Assembly: GCF_017352095.1 (NCBI RefSeq)
Contig: NZ_CP071463.1
Location: 806,001-870,000 of the forward strand
Length of the DNA stretch: 64,000 bases
Reading direction: 5' to 3'
Source of the DNA: Natrinema longum
Lineage (GTDB): Archaea; Halobacteriota; Halobacteria; Halobacteriales; Natrialbaceae
How positions within the stretch are numbered: position 1 is the stretch's first letter; each line of letters starts with the position of its first letter. Of this stretch, positions 27,173 to 36,279 are shown in pieces. The translations under genes were made by a program, and so were the position numbers. The notes under the pieces are model-generated. The model saw only the letters and a list, made by a program, of their open reading frames with translations. It was not told where the DNA came from and made no database searches.

Positions 27173-27351
27173 TGAAATCCGACATCCGGGTGTGTTCGGC
27201 GTGGCGCGAGGCCCACGACCGTCCGGTGTATTCCCTTTCTGCGACCTGCCCGTCGTGTGGTGCGGAGACGGTAAACAGCGCCCCGGCACCGCTGGATCCG
27301 ACCGATCCACACGGTGAGTACCGACGCGCTCTTAAACGTCGCAACCGCTGA
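27172..27351 (+). CDS. nop10: H/ACA ribonucleoprotein component Nop10
   Basis: The 59-residue protein has an N-terminal rubredoxin-like knuckle and the conserved TCPSCG motif at about residues 25-30, followed by APAPLDPTDPHGEYRR, the typical Nop10 core that binds the pseudouridine synthase Cbf5. In archaea it guides rRNA pseudouridylation. It begins at the A of the aIF2-alpha stop and is followed after 6 bases by the PAC2 gene. Confidence 0.96.
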   Translation: MKSDIRVCSAWREAHDRPVYSLSATCPSCGAETVNSAPAPLDPTDPHGEYRRALKRRNR

Positions 27352-27357
27352 TACGGT

Positions 27358-28125
27358 ATGGACGAACTCGAGATCGACGTCGTCGCCGAGGTCGAACTGG
27401 ACGACCCCGTTCTCGTCGAGGGGTTGCCGGGGGTCGGTCACGTCGGTACCCTCGCCGTCGAGCACTTGCTCGAGGAACTCGAGGGAGAGAGCACGCTCGT
27501 CCGGCGACTCTACTCCCAGGAGTTCCCGCCGCAGGTAAGCGTCGAGGACGGCGTCTCGGAACTGACCTGTGCGGAGATGTACGCCATCGACGTGCCCGAA
27601 GGGCGGGATTTGCTGCTTCTGACCGGCGATCATCAGGCCCAGAGCAACGCGGGCCACTACACGCTGACCGACGCCTTCCTCGACATCGCCGAGGAGTTCG
27701 GCGTGAGCGAGGTGTACGCGCTCGGCGGCGTTCCGACCGGCGAACTCATCGAGGAGTACGCCGTCGTCGGGGCCGTCAGCGACGAATCGATGCTCGAGAC
27801 GCTCGAGGAGGCGGGCGTCGAGTTCCGCGAGGACGAGCCCGCTGGCGGTATCGTCGGCGTCTCCGGGCTCCTGTTGGGACTGGGCGATCGACGCGGGTTC
27901 GAGGCGGCGTGTCTCATGGGCGAAACCAGTGGCTACCTCGTCGACCCGAAAAGCGCTCGGTCGGTTCTCGAGGTGCTCGAGGCGGTACTCGGCTTCGATC
28001 TCGACTACGAGTCCCTCGACGAGCGGGCCGACGAGATGGAGGAAGTCATCGGCAAGATCCAGGAGATGGAACAACAACAGGCGATGGACGTGCCGACCGA
28101 CGACGACCTGCGGTATATCGGTTGA
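27358..28125 (+). CDS. PAC2 family proteasome-assembly-chaperone-like protein
   Basis: The 255-residue protein begins with the PAC2 signature LVEGLPGVGHVGTLAVEHL (residues 18-36) and has LLLLTGDHQAQ, YALGGVPTGEL and GVSGLLLGLGDRRG further on. The last 30 residues form an acidic helix with Met/Gln repeats. Its archaeal relatives are linked to proteasome assembly, but direct proof in haloarchaea is limited. It is the last gene in the ribosomal cluster. Confidence 0.88.
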   Translation: MDELEIDVVAEVELDDPVLVEGLPGVGHVGTLAVEHLLEELEGESTLVRRLYSQEFPPQVSVEDGVSELTCAEMYAIDVPEGRDLLLLTGDHQAQSNAGHYTLTDAFLDIAEEFGVSEVYALGGVPTGELIEEYAVVGAVSDESMLETLEEAGVEFREDEPAGGIVGVSGLLLGLGDRRGFEAACLMGETSGYLVDPKSARSVLEVLEAVLGFDLDYESLDERADEMEEVIGKIQEMEQQQAMDVPTDDDLRYIG

Positions 28126-28250
28126 GATCGCCACGACGACGGGTCGTGTCGGTCACGAGGGACTGAGCTGTTTTCGGCTGTCCGTCGAACGACGAGCGGT
28201 GGCTCGTGCGGGCGTTCTGGAGACGACCAGTCGGAGTGCCATGGGTGGTC

Positions 28251-29030
28251 TCAGCCCTCGAGCACTTCGTAGGAGACGTCGGCGTCCCGGAGTGCATCGG
28301 TGACTCGGCCGACGGCGTCGGTCGTGGCGACGGCGGTGACCTCGAGGCCGTGGCTCGCGGCGTCGGCTGCGACCTCGCCGACGGCGAAGGTAACGTCGGG
28401 ATCGGTCCCCGCCTGTTGACAGGCGACGACGGCCTCGACGCCGGCGGCGACCACGACGTCGGCCCCGTCGCAGGCCTCGGTGACGGTTCCAGCATCGATC
28501 GCGCTGCTTCCGCCGGTGCGGATCGAGGGAACCTGTAGGACGGTCACGGAGCCTGGATCGAGTTCCATGACACCCTCGAAACTGGTGACGCCGACGTCGG
28601 TACCGGCCTCGGCGTCGGTGGTCGCGATACCGGTTGCCGGGCCCTCGCTGCCCGGCGTGGCATGGAGCAATCCGTCTTTGACTGTCAGCGAGACGGTTTC
28701 ACCCTCTTCGATGTCCTCGGTGGCGATATAGGCATCTTCGCTCATCGCTCCCAGCACGTCTCCGGTGACGTGGTCGGCGAACCGGCGGACGTCGTCGGCC
28801 GCGCGGAAGAGCCAGTCGACCCCCTCTCGGGTGACGCGATAGCGCGATCGCCCTTCCTTTTCCACGAGGCCGTCGTCGACGAGTTCGCGGATGTATTCGC
28901 TGACGGCCTGGCTCGTCACGCCGACTTCCCCGGCGATCTCCCCCTGGCTGACCGCGGGCTGGCGCTCGGCGATCTGGACGAGGATCCGGAATCGCGTCGC
29001 AGCCCGCTTGTTGTCGAGGACGTCGACCAT
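28251..29030 (-). CDS. MarR-like winged-helix regulator with C-terminal ligand-like domain
   Basis: The 259-residue protein has an HTH at about residues 10-75 (RFRILVQIAERQPAVSQGEI... TSQAVSEYIRELVDDGL). Residues about 100-259 form a domain with repeated Gly/Ala-rich strands and ends VTDALRDADVSYEVLEG, seen in a haloarchaea-wide family, probably a sensor. The frame stays open far upstream through artA, but MVDVLDNKRAATRFR at 29030 is the family N-terminus. It is divergent from artA, with starts 114 bases apart, so it may regulate artA or itself. Confidence 0.85.
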   Translation of the reverse strand: MVDVLDNKRAATRFRILVQIAERQPAVSQGEIAGEVGVTSQAVSEYIRELVDDGLVEKEGRSRYRVTREGVDWLFRAADDVRRFADHVTGDVLGAMSEDAYIATEDIEEGETVSLTVKDGLLHATPGSEGPATGIATTDAEAGTDVGVTSFEGVMELDPGSVTVLQVPSIRTGGSSAIDAGTVTEACDGADVVVAAGVEAVVACQQAGTDPDVTFAVGEVAADAASHGLEVTAVATTDAVGRVTDALRDADVSYEVLEG

Positions 29031-29144
29031 GTGGCTAGCCTTTTCGAGGGCGTTGCAAAAAGGTACGCGGTCGTTCGGTCGGTGACTGCTCCCGTCTCGA
29101 GGCGTCAAGTTGATAGCTGGAGAGTCCGTCGGAATGACGTGAGT

Positions 29145-30164
29145 ATGCCGGCCCTTCCAGCGACGGTCGCGATGACTATCGGTTCGATTCCGCTCGGAGA
29201 CTCGCTCGCGTGGATCGCGATCGGCGTGTTCGTCGCGGCGATGATCGTCGAGTGGTACGGTGCCGTCGATCCGGCGCGATACCTCGCCGCAGCGGCGTGG
29301 GTCGTCTTCGGCGTCTTCTGGCTGACGATGGTGCCCCACTACTACCTCGAGATCAAGAGCCCGATCGAGACCCTGCTGACGCTCGCGGCGCTGCCGTTGT
29401 GTGCCTACACCGGCTACCTGCTCGTCCGGGGGCGCGAGTCGCTGCTCCTGTTGTCGAAAGCGGTCGCGTTCATGGGACTGATCTACCTGCCCGCCGAGAC
29501 GATTCCGTTCGTCCGAACCTGGCTGATCGAGACGACCGCGGCCCAGACTCACTTCGGGATGGAGCTGCTGGGTCACAGTCCCGGTATCAACGAGGGGGCG
29601 AACGGCTACCAGAGCCGGTTTGCGTTCGATCCCGACGAGACCGTCACCGGCCGAACGACGTACATCGTCATGTCCTGTACCGGCATCGGCAGCATGGCGA
29701 TCTTCGGGGGACTCATCGCCGCGGTCAAAGCTCCGCTCAAGCGGAAAGTCGTTCCCTTCCTGACCGCCATCGTCGTCATCTGGTTTCTCAATCTCGTCCG
29801 GAACGTCTTCATCGGTCTGGCATCCCCGTGGGGCTGGTTCCAGCAGGACGCGCTCGTCTACATCGCCACGGAGTTCATGGGGGCCCCCGCGGATCGGACG
29901 TCCTACATCGTCGCGCACAATTTCATCTCCCAGGCGCTGGCGATCGTCGCCCTGCTGGGAATCACCTACCTCGTCGTCCGTCGTCTCCCCGAAGTCCTCG
30001 AGCCCCTCGAGGACGTCCTCTACATCCTGACGGGATCGGAGTACGACCTCGCCGACGCGCTCGGCCAGGAGATGAGAGCCGACGGCGGGGCGGCGACGGC
30101 CGCGACCGGGACGGAATCGGGCACCGGCCCCGACGCGTCGTCCGACGCCGAGACCGATCGATGA
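29145..30164 (+). CDS. artA: Archaeosortase A
   Basis: The 339-residue protein has about seven to nine membrane segments and the exosortase/archaeosortase signature: a catalytic Cys in VMSCTGIGSM (about residue 177), Arg in LNLVRNVFIG (about 214) and His in VAHNFISQ (about 260). ArtA cuts PGF-CTERM surface proteins such as the S-layer glycoprotein and attaches them to lipid. A GTG at 29139 would add two residues. Its stop overlaps the start of the phosphoesterase gene in an ATGA. Confidence 0.95.
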   Translation: MPALPATVAMTIGSIPLGDSLAWIAIGVFVAAMIVEWYGAVDPARYLAAAAWVVFGVFWLTMVPHYYLEIKSPIETLLTLAALPLCAYTGYLLVRGRESLLLLSKAVAFMGLIYLPAETIPFVRTWLIETTAAQTHFGMELLGHSPGINEGANGYQSRFAFDPDETVTGRTTYIVMSCTGIGSMAIFGGLIAAVKAPLKRKVVPFLTAIVVIWFLNLVRNVFIGLASPWGWFQQDALVYIATEFMGAPADRTSYIVAHNFISQALAIVALLGITYLVVRRLPEVLEPLEDVLYILTGSEYDLADALGQEMRADGGAATAATGTESGTGPDASSDAETDR

Positions 30165-30874
30165 CCGCTGTCGACGTCGACGTTCCGTTTCTCCTTTACG
30201 ACCGCGCCGTCTTCGTTCCCGCCGCCGAGACGCTCGTCCTCGCCGATACTCACCTCGGGAAGGCGGCCGCCTCGCGGGTGGACGCACCACTCGACGACGG
30301 GACCGACACCCTCGAGCGCCTGGATCGGCTCCTCGCGGACACCGAGCCGGCGACCGTCGTGATCGCGGGCGACCTGTTACACTCGTTTTCGCGGATTCCA
30401 CGCGGAGTGAAAGACGACGTGGGCCGACTCGTCGACGCCGTCGACGGGGCCGGTGCCGACCTGCTCGTCACGCCCGGCAACCACGACACGATGCTCGAGG
30501 CCGTATTCGACGGCGAGACGACCGCCGAGTACGCGCTGGCCGACGGCGAGACGGTGGTCTGTCACGGTCACGCACGGCCAGACGCGGCCGCCGATCGGTA
30601 CATCGTCGGCCACGACCATCCGGCGATCTCGATCGACGGTCGCAAGCGACCGTGTTTCCTCTACGGGCCGGCGACCGACGACGGAACGGACGTACTCGTC
30701 CTGCCAGCGTTTACCCGCCTTGCCGCCGGGTCGACCGTCAACGGGATGGACGGCAGTGACTTCCAGACGCCGCTCGTCCGCAACGCCGACGCCTTCCACC
30801 CCGCAGTCAGGGACGACTCGAGCGGCGATGTCCTGTGGTTCCCGCCGCTGGGAGCGTGTCGACGACTGCTGTGA
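30161..30874 (+). CDS. Calcineurin-like metallophosphoesterase
   Basis: The 237-residue cytoplasmic enzyme has all phosphoesterase motifs: DTHLGK (near 28), GDLLHS (near 71), TPGNHDTM (near 105), and CHGHARP and GHDHP near 130-150. Two metal ions would be bound by these residues. Haloarchaea often keep this gene next to artA, but its substrate is unknown. It is coupled to artA by a four-base overlap. Confidence 0.9.
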   Translation: MTAVDVDVPFLLYDRAVFVPAAETLVLADTHLGKAAASRVDAPLDDGTDTLERLDRLLADTEPATVVIAGDLLHSFSRIPRGVKDDVGRLVDAVDGAGADLLVTPGNHDTMLEAVFDGETTAEYALADGETVVCHGHARPDAAADRYIVGHDHPAISIDGRKRPCFLYGPATDDGTDVLVLPAFTRLAAGSTVNGMDGSDFQTPLVRNADAFHPAVRDDSSGDVLWFPPLGACRRLL

Positions 30875-30913
30875 GGTGGCGCTATCGACGGCTCTCGCGA
30901 AGGACGGTCCTCG

Positions 30914-31108
30914 CTACAGGACAGCGACCACCCGACGGGGTTCGACCGGCCGCAGGGAGCCATCGATCGCGATGAGCCCTCTGAAGAAGTCGCTGAAGAC
31001 GATGAGCAGTATCGCAGCGAGAAAGATCAAACAGAGAAAGCTAAAGAAGATGATCGCCGCCTGTCGACCGGTAAGCGCCGTCCCTTCGAGGAGTTCGTCC
31101 ATAGCCAT
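30914..31108 (-). CDS. Single-span membrane protein of unknown function (64 aa)
   Basis: The protein begins MAMDELLEGTALTGRQAA and has one long hydrophobic span (IIFFSFLCLIFLAAILLIVF), followed by SDFFRGLIAIDG and a basic tail. ATGs at 31108 and 31102 are both possible starts; an upstream in-frame Met at 31132 is less likely. It lies between the phosphoesterase and the flavoprotein genes. I recognise no family. Confidence 0.6.
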   Translation of the reverse strand: MAMDELLEGTALTGRQAAIIFFSFLCLIFLAAILLIVFSDFFRGLIAIDGSLRPVEPRRVVAVL

Positions 31109-31260
31109 GGCTGCGCTCCGTATCCCGACCAATGGCTCTCGTTGCGGTTAGTGTTTCTCCGTGACTCGCGGGACTGTCCTGGTCTCGAGACAGTGTCGCG
31201 ATCGATCGGGTCGTCACGATCGGACGACCAGACGGCTCGAGTCGCCGTTTCGGGGACGGG

Positions 31261-32553
31261 TTACCGCGACAGGTCCTCGATGGCGGCCTTCGCCGCTTCC
31301 TGGCCGCTTTCCATCGCGCCCTGGATCGACGACCACTGCGTGTAGTCGCCGGCCAGATAGACGGGGCCCGCGGGATCGCGAGGGTCGGGAAGCCGGTCGT
31401 GGATCCCCGGCGGCTGCTCGAACTGTGCGAACGGCACGCGCTCGGTATGTAGCGCCTCGAGGTCGTCGAACCGCCGATCGGGGTACCACGACTCGAGGGA
31501 CCGGCGGGTCCGAGCGGCCAGCTCCGCGTCGCTCTCCTCGCGCTCGCCCAGATAGGTGGCGCTGATCAGGGTCGTTCCCGCGGGGGCGTACTCGGGTGCG
31601 ACGACGCTGTGGGGGACGACGTGGTTTGGCCCTCGGTCGCGCCCGTTCAACAGGAGCCGGCGGCCGGTCTCGAGGTCGGCATCCGCGGGGAGGGCGTAGT
31701 ACTGGGTAACGCAGCCCCGCGCATCGACGGGAATCGTCGACACGCCGGTGAGGTCGCGAGCGGTCGGCGGATCGGTCGCGACGACGACGGCGTCGGCGTC
31801 GACGGTCCCGTCGTCGGTGTCGACCGAGACGGGGGTGTCGGTACCGTCGTCACCGTCGGGCGTCACCGACGTGACCTCGACTCCCGGTTCGATCGCCCCG
31901 CCGGCCTCGCGAACCCGGTCGGCGAGTTGGGACGGGATCGCTTCCATCCCGGCCGTCGGAACGGCGATCCCGCCCGCCGCGAGGGTCCGGAACGTGTACT
32001 CGAAGACGTGCCTGGACGTCGACAGCGACCGGTCGAGCGTGATCCCGCCGTAGAACGGAGCGATAAAGCCACGGATGAATCCCGCCGAAAAGCCACGTTC
32101 GCGGAGGAAGTCGTCGATCCGTTCGTCGTCGCCGGCGAAGATCTCCGTCGGATCGGTTCGCCGAAGGTCCCACCACAACCGGGCGACTCGAAGCGCGTCC
32201 CCGAACGAAACCGACGGACTCGACAACGTCGACGGAATCGTCCCCGGCTCGCGAAGCGGATCCGCGAGCGTCGACCGGCCGTTCGGGCCGGCGAGGGTGG
32301 CACCGGGGGCGAACCGGCGTAACTCGAGGGCCTCGAGGTCGAGTTCACGCTTGACCGCGGGATAGGCCGTAAAGAGGACCTGGAAGCCGCGATCGAACAG
32401 ATAGCCGTCGCGCTCGAGGGTTCGGACGCGGCCACCGACCGTCTGCTCCCGTTCGAACACCGTCACGTCAGTGCCGCCGGCGGCGAGGTGACGCGCGGCG
32501 ACCAGTCCGGCCAACCCGCCACCAGCGACGACGACCTGCGGAGTCGATCGCAT
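31261..32553 (-). CDS. FAD-dependent amine oxidase/protoporphyrinogen-oxidase-like flavoprotein
   Basis: The 430-residue protein has the N-terminal dinucleotide motif VVVAGGGLAGLVAARHLAAGG and the adjoining EREQTVGGRVRT, plus the C-terminal FAD motif VYLAGDYTQWSSIQGAMESG at about residues 400-420. This is the pattern of the phytoene desaturase/amine oxidase superfamily. The particular substrate cannot be read; carotenoid or quinone metabolism is possible. Start follows from the Rossmann motif near residue 8. Confidence 0.85.
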   Translation of the reverse strand: MRSTPQVVVAGGGLAGLVAARHLAAGGTDVTVFEREQTVGGRVRTLERDGYLFDRGFQVLFTAYPAVKRELDLEALELRRFAPGATLAGPNGRSTLADPLREPGTIPSTLSSPSVSFGDALRVARLWWDLRRTDPTEIFAGDDERIDDFLRERGFSAGFIRGFIAPFYGGITLDRSLSTSRHVFEYTFRTLAAGGIAVPTAGMEAIPSQLADRVREAGGAIEPGVEVTSVTPDGDDGTDTPVSVDTDDGTVDADAVVVATDPPTARDLTGVSTIPVDARGCVTQYYALPADADLETGRRLLLNGRDRGPNHVVPHSVVAPEYAPAGTTLISATYLGEREESDAELAARTRRSLESWYPDRRFDDLEALHTERVPFAQFEQPPGIHDRLPDPRDPAGPVYLAGDYTQWSSIQGAMESGQEAAKAAIEDLSR

Positions 32554-32636
32554 AGTGGAACGTCGGTCGGTGACCTATAAAGGAACTGTCCTAACTGTGC
32601 AGGGAAGCAGTCTTGCCCGATAGTGTCTGGTAGGAG

Positions 32637-32647
32637 TTATTATAATG
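32637..32647 (+). promoter_or_regulatory. TATA-like element before capC
   Basis: TTATTATAATG is a strong AT-rich patch about 29 bases before an ATG at 32675, and 125 bases before the preferred start at 32771. If transcription starts about 27 bases downstream, a leaderless start at 32675 becomes possible, so the true capC start needs this to be settled. Confidence 0.5.
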
Positions 32648-32770
32648 TTAATGTGATTTGTCGTCCTCAGTACGATGCAGTTGGCCAACCGAACCTGTGT
32701 AGAGCGCGATTTGACCGGCATCAACCGGCGAGATTCCGCCCTCGCCTTCCGCCTTCACAACTCGTTTATA

Positions 32771-33979
32771 ATGGGCATTAGAATAGATCTCTCGGAACGT
32801 TACATAGAAATGATCGTTGCCGTCACCGTCACTGCACTCGGTGTCTTCGCCGTCGGGCTCATCACGCAACTGTTTGGCTACCGGACCGGTGGGACGATCG
32901 CAATTCCGGTTCTCGCCGTGTATACGCTAAAAAACGCGCTGATGTTGCCGATTTTCCTCATCAGTACGCTCATCGCGTATATCGGTCTCTACGTCGTCAA
33001 ACACCGCACCCTCATCTATGGCCGCGACGAACTCCTCGTGGCGATGGCGATCGGCAGTGGCGTCCCCCTCGTGTTGTTGCTCGCTGTCTGGCATTTCCTC
33101 CCGGAATCGCTCCGAAGCGTGGTCTTCATCGGGAGCATCCTTCCGGGACTGGCGGCGTACAATTACCACCAGATCAAGCCACAGTACCGCAGCCGCGATC
33201 TACTGACGACGGCGGCTTTGCTCGTCGTTCTCGTCGCGACCGGGTGGATCCTGGTCGCCCCATCGCTCGCGGAGACGCTCGGTACCCTCACCCCGCCAGT
33301 TCTCTACAGTCCGACGGCCGACGTGGCCGTCCTGAAAGGCGCGGTCGTGGTCGAGGAGTTGGACCCGACGATTCTCGCACGCCCGGTCGCAATCGTCGTG
33401 TTTCTGATCGGTGTTGTGCTCGCGGAACGCGTTCGGAGCCGGTACGGCGTCCGGACGGGCCTCGTTGCGATGGCGCTACTCTCGCTGTATGCACTCGCCA
33501 ACACGTGGTTGCTCGTGTTGTATCTCGCCGTTCTGGTCGTCGCGTATCTCGGACTGAAAACCGTCCACTACGTCACACTGTTGTACGGGCGCGTTCTGAT
33601 CTCCGTAGCGACCGGTACGGCGCTGATCGCCGTCGTCCCGCTTGCACTTTCGCTCCCGATCACTCGCGGGCTATCAGCCTACTTCGTCGCTATCCTGGCC
33701 GGCGTAAACGCCTACAGTTGGCACGTCACCGCGCCCGCACAGCGGGCGCTATTCGTCCCGTTACAGATCGGATCGTTCCTCCTGTTGCTCGCCACGACAC
33801 AACTCATCGGCCTGGCTCGTCCGACGTTGATTCCACAGGTGTTCGAGATTCCTGCCATCGTCGCGATGCTCGTCGGCGTCGTCGCGTGTGTGGTCTTCGT
33901 CGAGTGGCGGACCGTCGACCGTCCGGACCAAGAGGCCGTGTTCGAGGCGTCGATCCTTTCGGGAGGTGGTGACGCGTGA
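32771..33979 (+). CDS. capC: Poly-gamma-glutamate synthesis membrane subunit, CapC/PgsC type (internally duplicated)
   Basis: The 402-residue membrane protein contains two CapC-like halves: YIGLYVVKHRTLIYGRDELL near residue 75 and YLGLKTVHYVTLLYGRVLIS near 265, each followed by hydrophobic helices and an Asn-rich turn (ILPGLAAYNYHQI, ILAGVNAYSWHVT). About 11-12 membrane helices are visible. CapC forms the membrane part of the ligase that makes poly-gamma-glutamate capsule. I placed the start at MGIRIDLSERYIEM; an ATG at 32675 would add 32 non-hydrophobic residues and fits the TATA element. It overlaps capB by four bases. Confidence 0.82.
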   Translation: MGIRIDLSERYIEMIVAVTVTALGVFAVGLITQLFGYRTGGTIAIPVLAVYTLKNALMLPIFLISTLIAYIGLYVVKHRTLIYGRDELLVAMAIGSGVPLVLLLAVWHFLPESLRSVVFIGSILPGLAAYNYHQIKPQYRSRDLLTTAALLVVLVATGWILVAPSLAETLGTLTPPVLYSPTADVAVLKGAVVVEELDPTILARPVAIVVFLIGVVLAERVRSRYGVRTGLVAMALLSLYALANTWLLVLYLAVLVVAYLGLKTVHYVTLLYGRVLISVATGTALIAVVPLALSLPITRGLSAYFVAILAGVNAYSWHVTAPAQRALFVPLQIGSFLLLLATTQLIGLARPTLIPQVFEIPAIVAMLVGVVACVVFVEWRTVDRPDQEAVFEASILSGGGDA

Positions 33980-35541
33980 TCGACCAGAGACACTTCGAAG
34001 TCATCGCAACGCCCGAGGGGTGGATCTGGGAGTTCTACGACGGAGATGTCCCACTCGCAGTCGCCCCAGCCCCATACGAGACGTCACAGGACGCACGGAA
34101 CGCGGTCGATGCGGTTCGAGATGCCGTCGCCGAAGTCCAACAGCTCGACGCGTTCGAGTTCACCGTCGACCCGACCGATCACGCACGCTCTCGGATTCAC
34201 ATCCGGGGGGAGGAACGCAGCGGCATCTTCGAGTGGGCACTCGAGCAAGGAGAGGAGACGCTCGCGGTTCCGAGCTACACCTATACGACACGGGACAGCG
34301 TAGTCGACGCAGCACGGCGGTTCCGCGAGCTCGCAGTCGGGGCGATGTCCGTCTACCTGACCGGAGCGAAAGACGAATCGGTCTCGTATGAGCCGTTCAG
34401 CGTTGGGCGTGGTACCCTTCGAAACCGGCTGTGGTCGCTTCTCACGCGAGGACGGCGTCATCGAACGTTCATCGAGGACACCGATATTCGGATCGTCGTG
34501 TCCGGCATCCGTGGCAAGTCATCGACGGTCAAGCGGCTCGACGACGTGTTCAATCGGCGTGGCTACGACGTGCTGACGAAAATCACGGGGAATCAGCCGG
34601 CGCTCATCCGAAACGGCGACGTCATCCCGATCGATCGACCGGGGCCGTATACCACGCTCTACGAAAACATCAACGTGCTTCGGGAGTTCAGTCCGATTCT
34701 CGAGTCGTATACGCCCGAGAACGTGGCCATCTTCGAGAACCAGGGGATCACCGAATACACGACGCGGCTGTTCAATCAGCGGTTCGTCAAACCCCACGTC
34801 GTCGTGATCGCGAACATCCGCCAGGATCATCAGGATACGCTCGGGAAGAGCCGACGTGACATCGCACGTGCGTTCGCTCGGACGATCCCTCCGGGCACGG
34901 ATGTCGTGAGCGGGGAACTCCATCCCGTGTTGCACGAGTATCTGTCCGCGGAGATCACACGGGCAGGCGGAACGCTCACACAGGTCACGATTCCGGACGA
35001 CCAGCGCGGGCGGATCGGTGCCGAAACGGTCTACGCGGTCAACGACGTCTTGCGTCTGCTGGATCTGGAGCCGGTCCCCGAGGAACAGCTCAACGGGTAT
35101 CTCGATGCGATCCAGCCCGAGTGGGTTCGTCTCCCCGGCGGGCAAGTGTTCAACGGAGCGGAGATCAACGACATCGAAAGTACGGAGGCGATCCGTCGGT
35201 CACTCGCCGGGGAGAACTACGTTCTCCCGTTCGTCTACCTCCGGGCCGATCGGCGGAGTCGAACCGCCTCGTTTGCGGACTACCTGAATACGCTCGCAGA
35301 CCGGGACCTGATCCAGCGGGCACGGGCCGGTGGGGCGTTCACGGACGTCTTCGCGGCGAACGTCGACGTTCCCGTGACGACTCACGATCGGGACGAAAAC
35401 GCAGGTTCGGTGCTGGACGAGATGCTGGCTGGGGAGTACCCGGTCATGCTGATGGGAAATACGGTCGACGCGTTCATGCGAGACATGGATGCAGAGATTT
35501 CCGAGCGTGCCCAACAGGTCGCTATCGGCGACGCGGACTGA
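33976..35541 (+). CDS. capB: Poly-gamma-glutamate synthase, CapB/PgsB type, with N-terminal UPF0339-like repeats
   Basis: The 521-residue protein's catalytic half begins at about residue 150 and has the P-loop SGIRGKSSTVKRL (about 176-188), DVLTKITGNQPALIRNG, and NIRQDHQDTLGKSR, matching CapB, a Mur-ligase-like enzyme that joins glutamate by gamma-amide bonds. Before it lie about 120 residues forming two UPF0339/DUF1508-like repeats (FEVIATPEGWIWEFYDGDVP and FEWALEQGEETLAVPSYTYT), not part of bacterial CapB. Capsule would be made at the membrane with CapC. No CapA is adjacent. Confidence 0.88.
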   Translation: MIDQRHFEVIATPEGWIWEFYDGDVPLAVAPAPYETSQDARNAVDAVRDAVAEVQQLDAFEFTVDPTDHARSRIHIRGEERSGIFEWALEQGEETLAVPSYTYTTRDSVVDAARRFRELAVGAMSVYLTGAKDESVSYEPFSVGRGTLRNRLWSLLTRGRRHRTFIEDTDIRIVVSGIRGKSSTVKRLDDVFNRRGYDVLTKITGNQPALIRNGDVIPIDRPGPYTTLYENINVLREFSPILESYTPENVAIFENQGITEYTTRLFNQRFVKPHVVVIANIRQDHQDTLGKSRRDIARAFARTIPPGTDVVSGELHPVLHEYLSAEITRAGGTLTQVTIPDDQRGRIGAETVYAVNDVLRLLDLEPVPEEQLNGYLDAIQPEWVRLPGGQVFNGAEINDIESTEAIRRSLAGENYVLPFVYLRADRRSRTASFADYLNTLADRDLIQRARAGGAFTDVFAANVDVPVTTHDRDENAGSVLDEMLAGEYPVMLMGNTVDAFMRDMDAEISERAQQVAIGDAD

Positions 35542-35674
35542 GTCGTTCGGCTACCGATTGGAGACCGTCACGGGGTCGCCGGTGGGAAAACGATCTCTCT
35601 CGGAGGCGAGGGGTGGTGCCCCGACCGTTTGCCGTGGCCGGTACGGTTTTGCTCGTCGCGACGGCGTTGCTGGT

Positions 35675-36151
35675 ATGGGACACGCAGACACGACCGATCC
35701 GGAGCACGAACCCGACGGCCCGACCCTACAGCCCGTCTTCGAGAACCGCGTCCGGTTTGCCGAGACCGACCAGCAGGGGATCGTCTTCTACGGCGAGTAC
35801 TTCACCTTTCAGGACGAGGCGATCTCCGCGTTCTTCCGGGAAGTCGACTACAGTTACGGACGGATGCACGAGCGCGGCTGGCAGACACACGTGGTCAACG
35901 CCGAACTGAACTACCGTGCCGGTGCGGAGTTCGGTGACACCATCGTCAACGAACTGGCGGTCACCGAGATGGGAACGTCGAGTTTTACCTCCGACTACCG
36001 CGCGCGACGGAAATCCGACGGCGAACCCCTCGTCGAGGGCTCGGTCACCCACGTCGCCGTCGACCTCGAGACCGAGGAGCCGATCGCCATCCCGGACGAG
36101 TTCCGGGACGCGGTCGCGGCGTTCCAGGGCGGTCTCGAGTCGAGCGACTGA
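35675..36151 (+). CDS. Hotdog-fold acyl-CoA thioesterase
   Basis: The 158-residue protein has the 4-hydroxybenzoyl-CoA-thioesterase signature VRFAETDQQGIVFYGEYF (about residues 27-44) with the catalytic Asp in ETDQQG. The rest is the normal hotdog fold (LNYRAGAEFGDTIVNEL, SFTSDYRARRKS). It hydrolyses acyl-CoA esters in the cytoplasm; the acyl group is unknown. The ATG at 35675 follows from family length. It is convergent with the branched-chain amino-acid ABC operon. Confidence 0.88.
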   Translation: MGHADTTDPEHEPDGPTLQPVFENRVRFAETDQQGIVFYGEYFTFQDEAISAFFREVDYSYGRMHERGWQTHVVNAELNYRAGAEFGDTIVNELAVTEMGTSSFTSDYRARRKSDGEPLVEGSVTHVAVDLETEEPIAIPDEFRDAVAAFQGGLESSD

Positions 36152-36279
36152 GACGGGTTACTGTCCCGATGTCCCGGTGGGACCGCAGGGCGGTCGCGGT
36201 CTCACCGGCACTGACGGACAGGAGACCGTATGAGGAGTGGGGCGCACCCCATCGAAAAAAGCTCGAGCGGCGGGGTACC

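Noticed and set aside
29210-30160. Plus-strand extension upstream of the phosphoesterase gene
   Set aside because: This part overlaps artA in another frame and shows no conserved motif; the ATG at 30161 overlaps the artA stop as expected for coupling.
28251-30401. Long upstream extension of the MarR-like gene through the artA region
   Set aside because: The extension is antisense to artA and has Arg/Asp-rich low-complexity text; the family N-terminus MVDVLDNKRAATRFR fixes the start at 29030.
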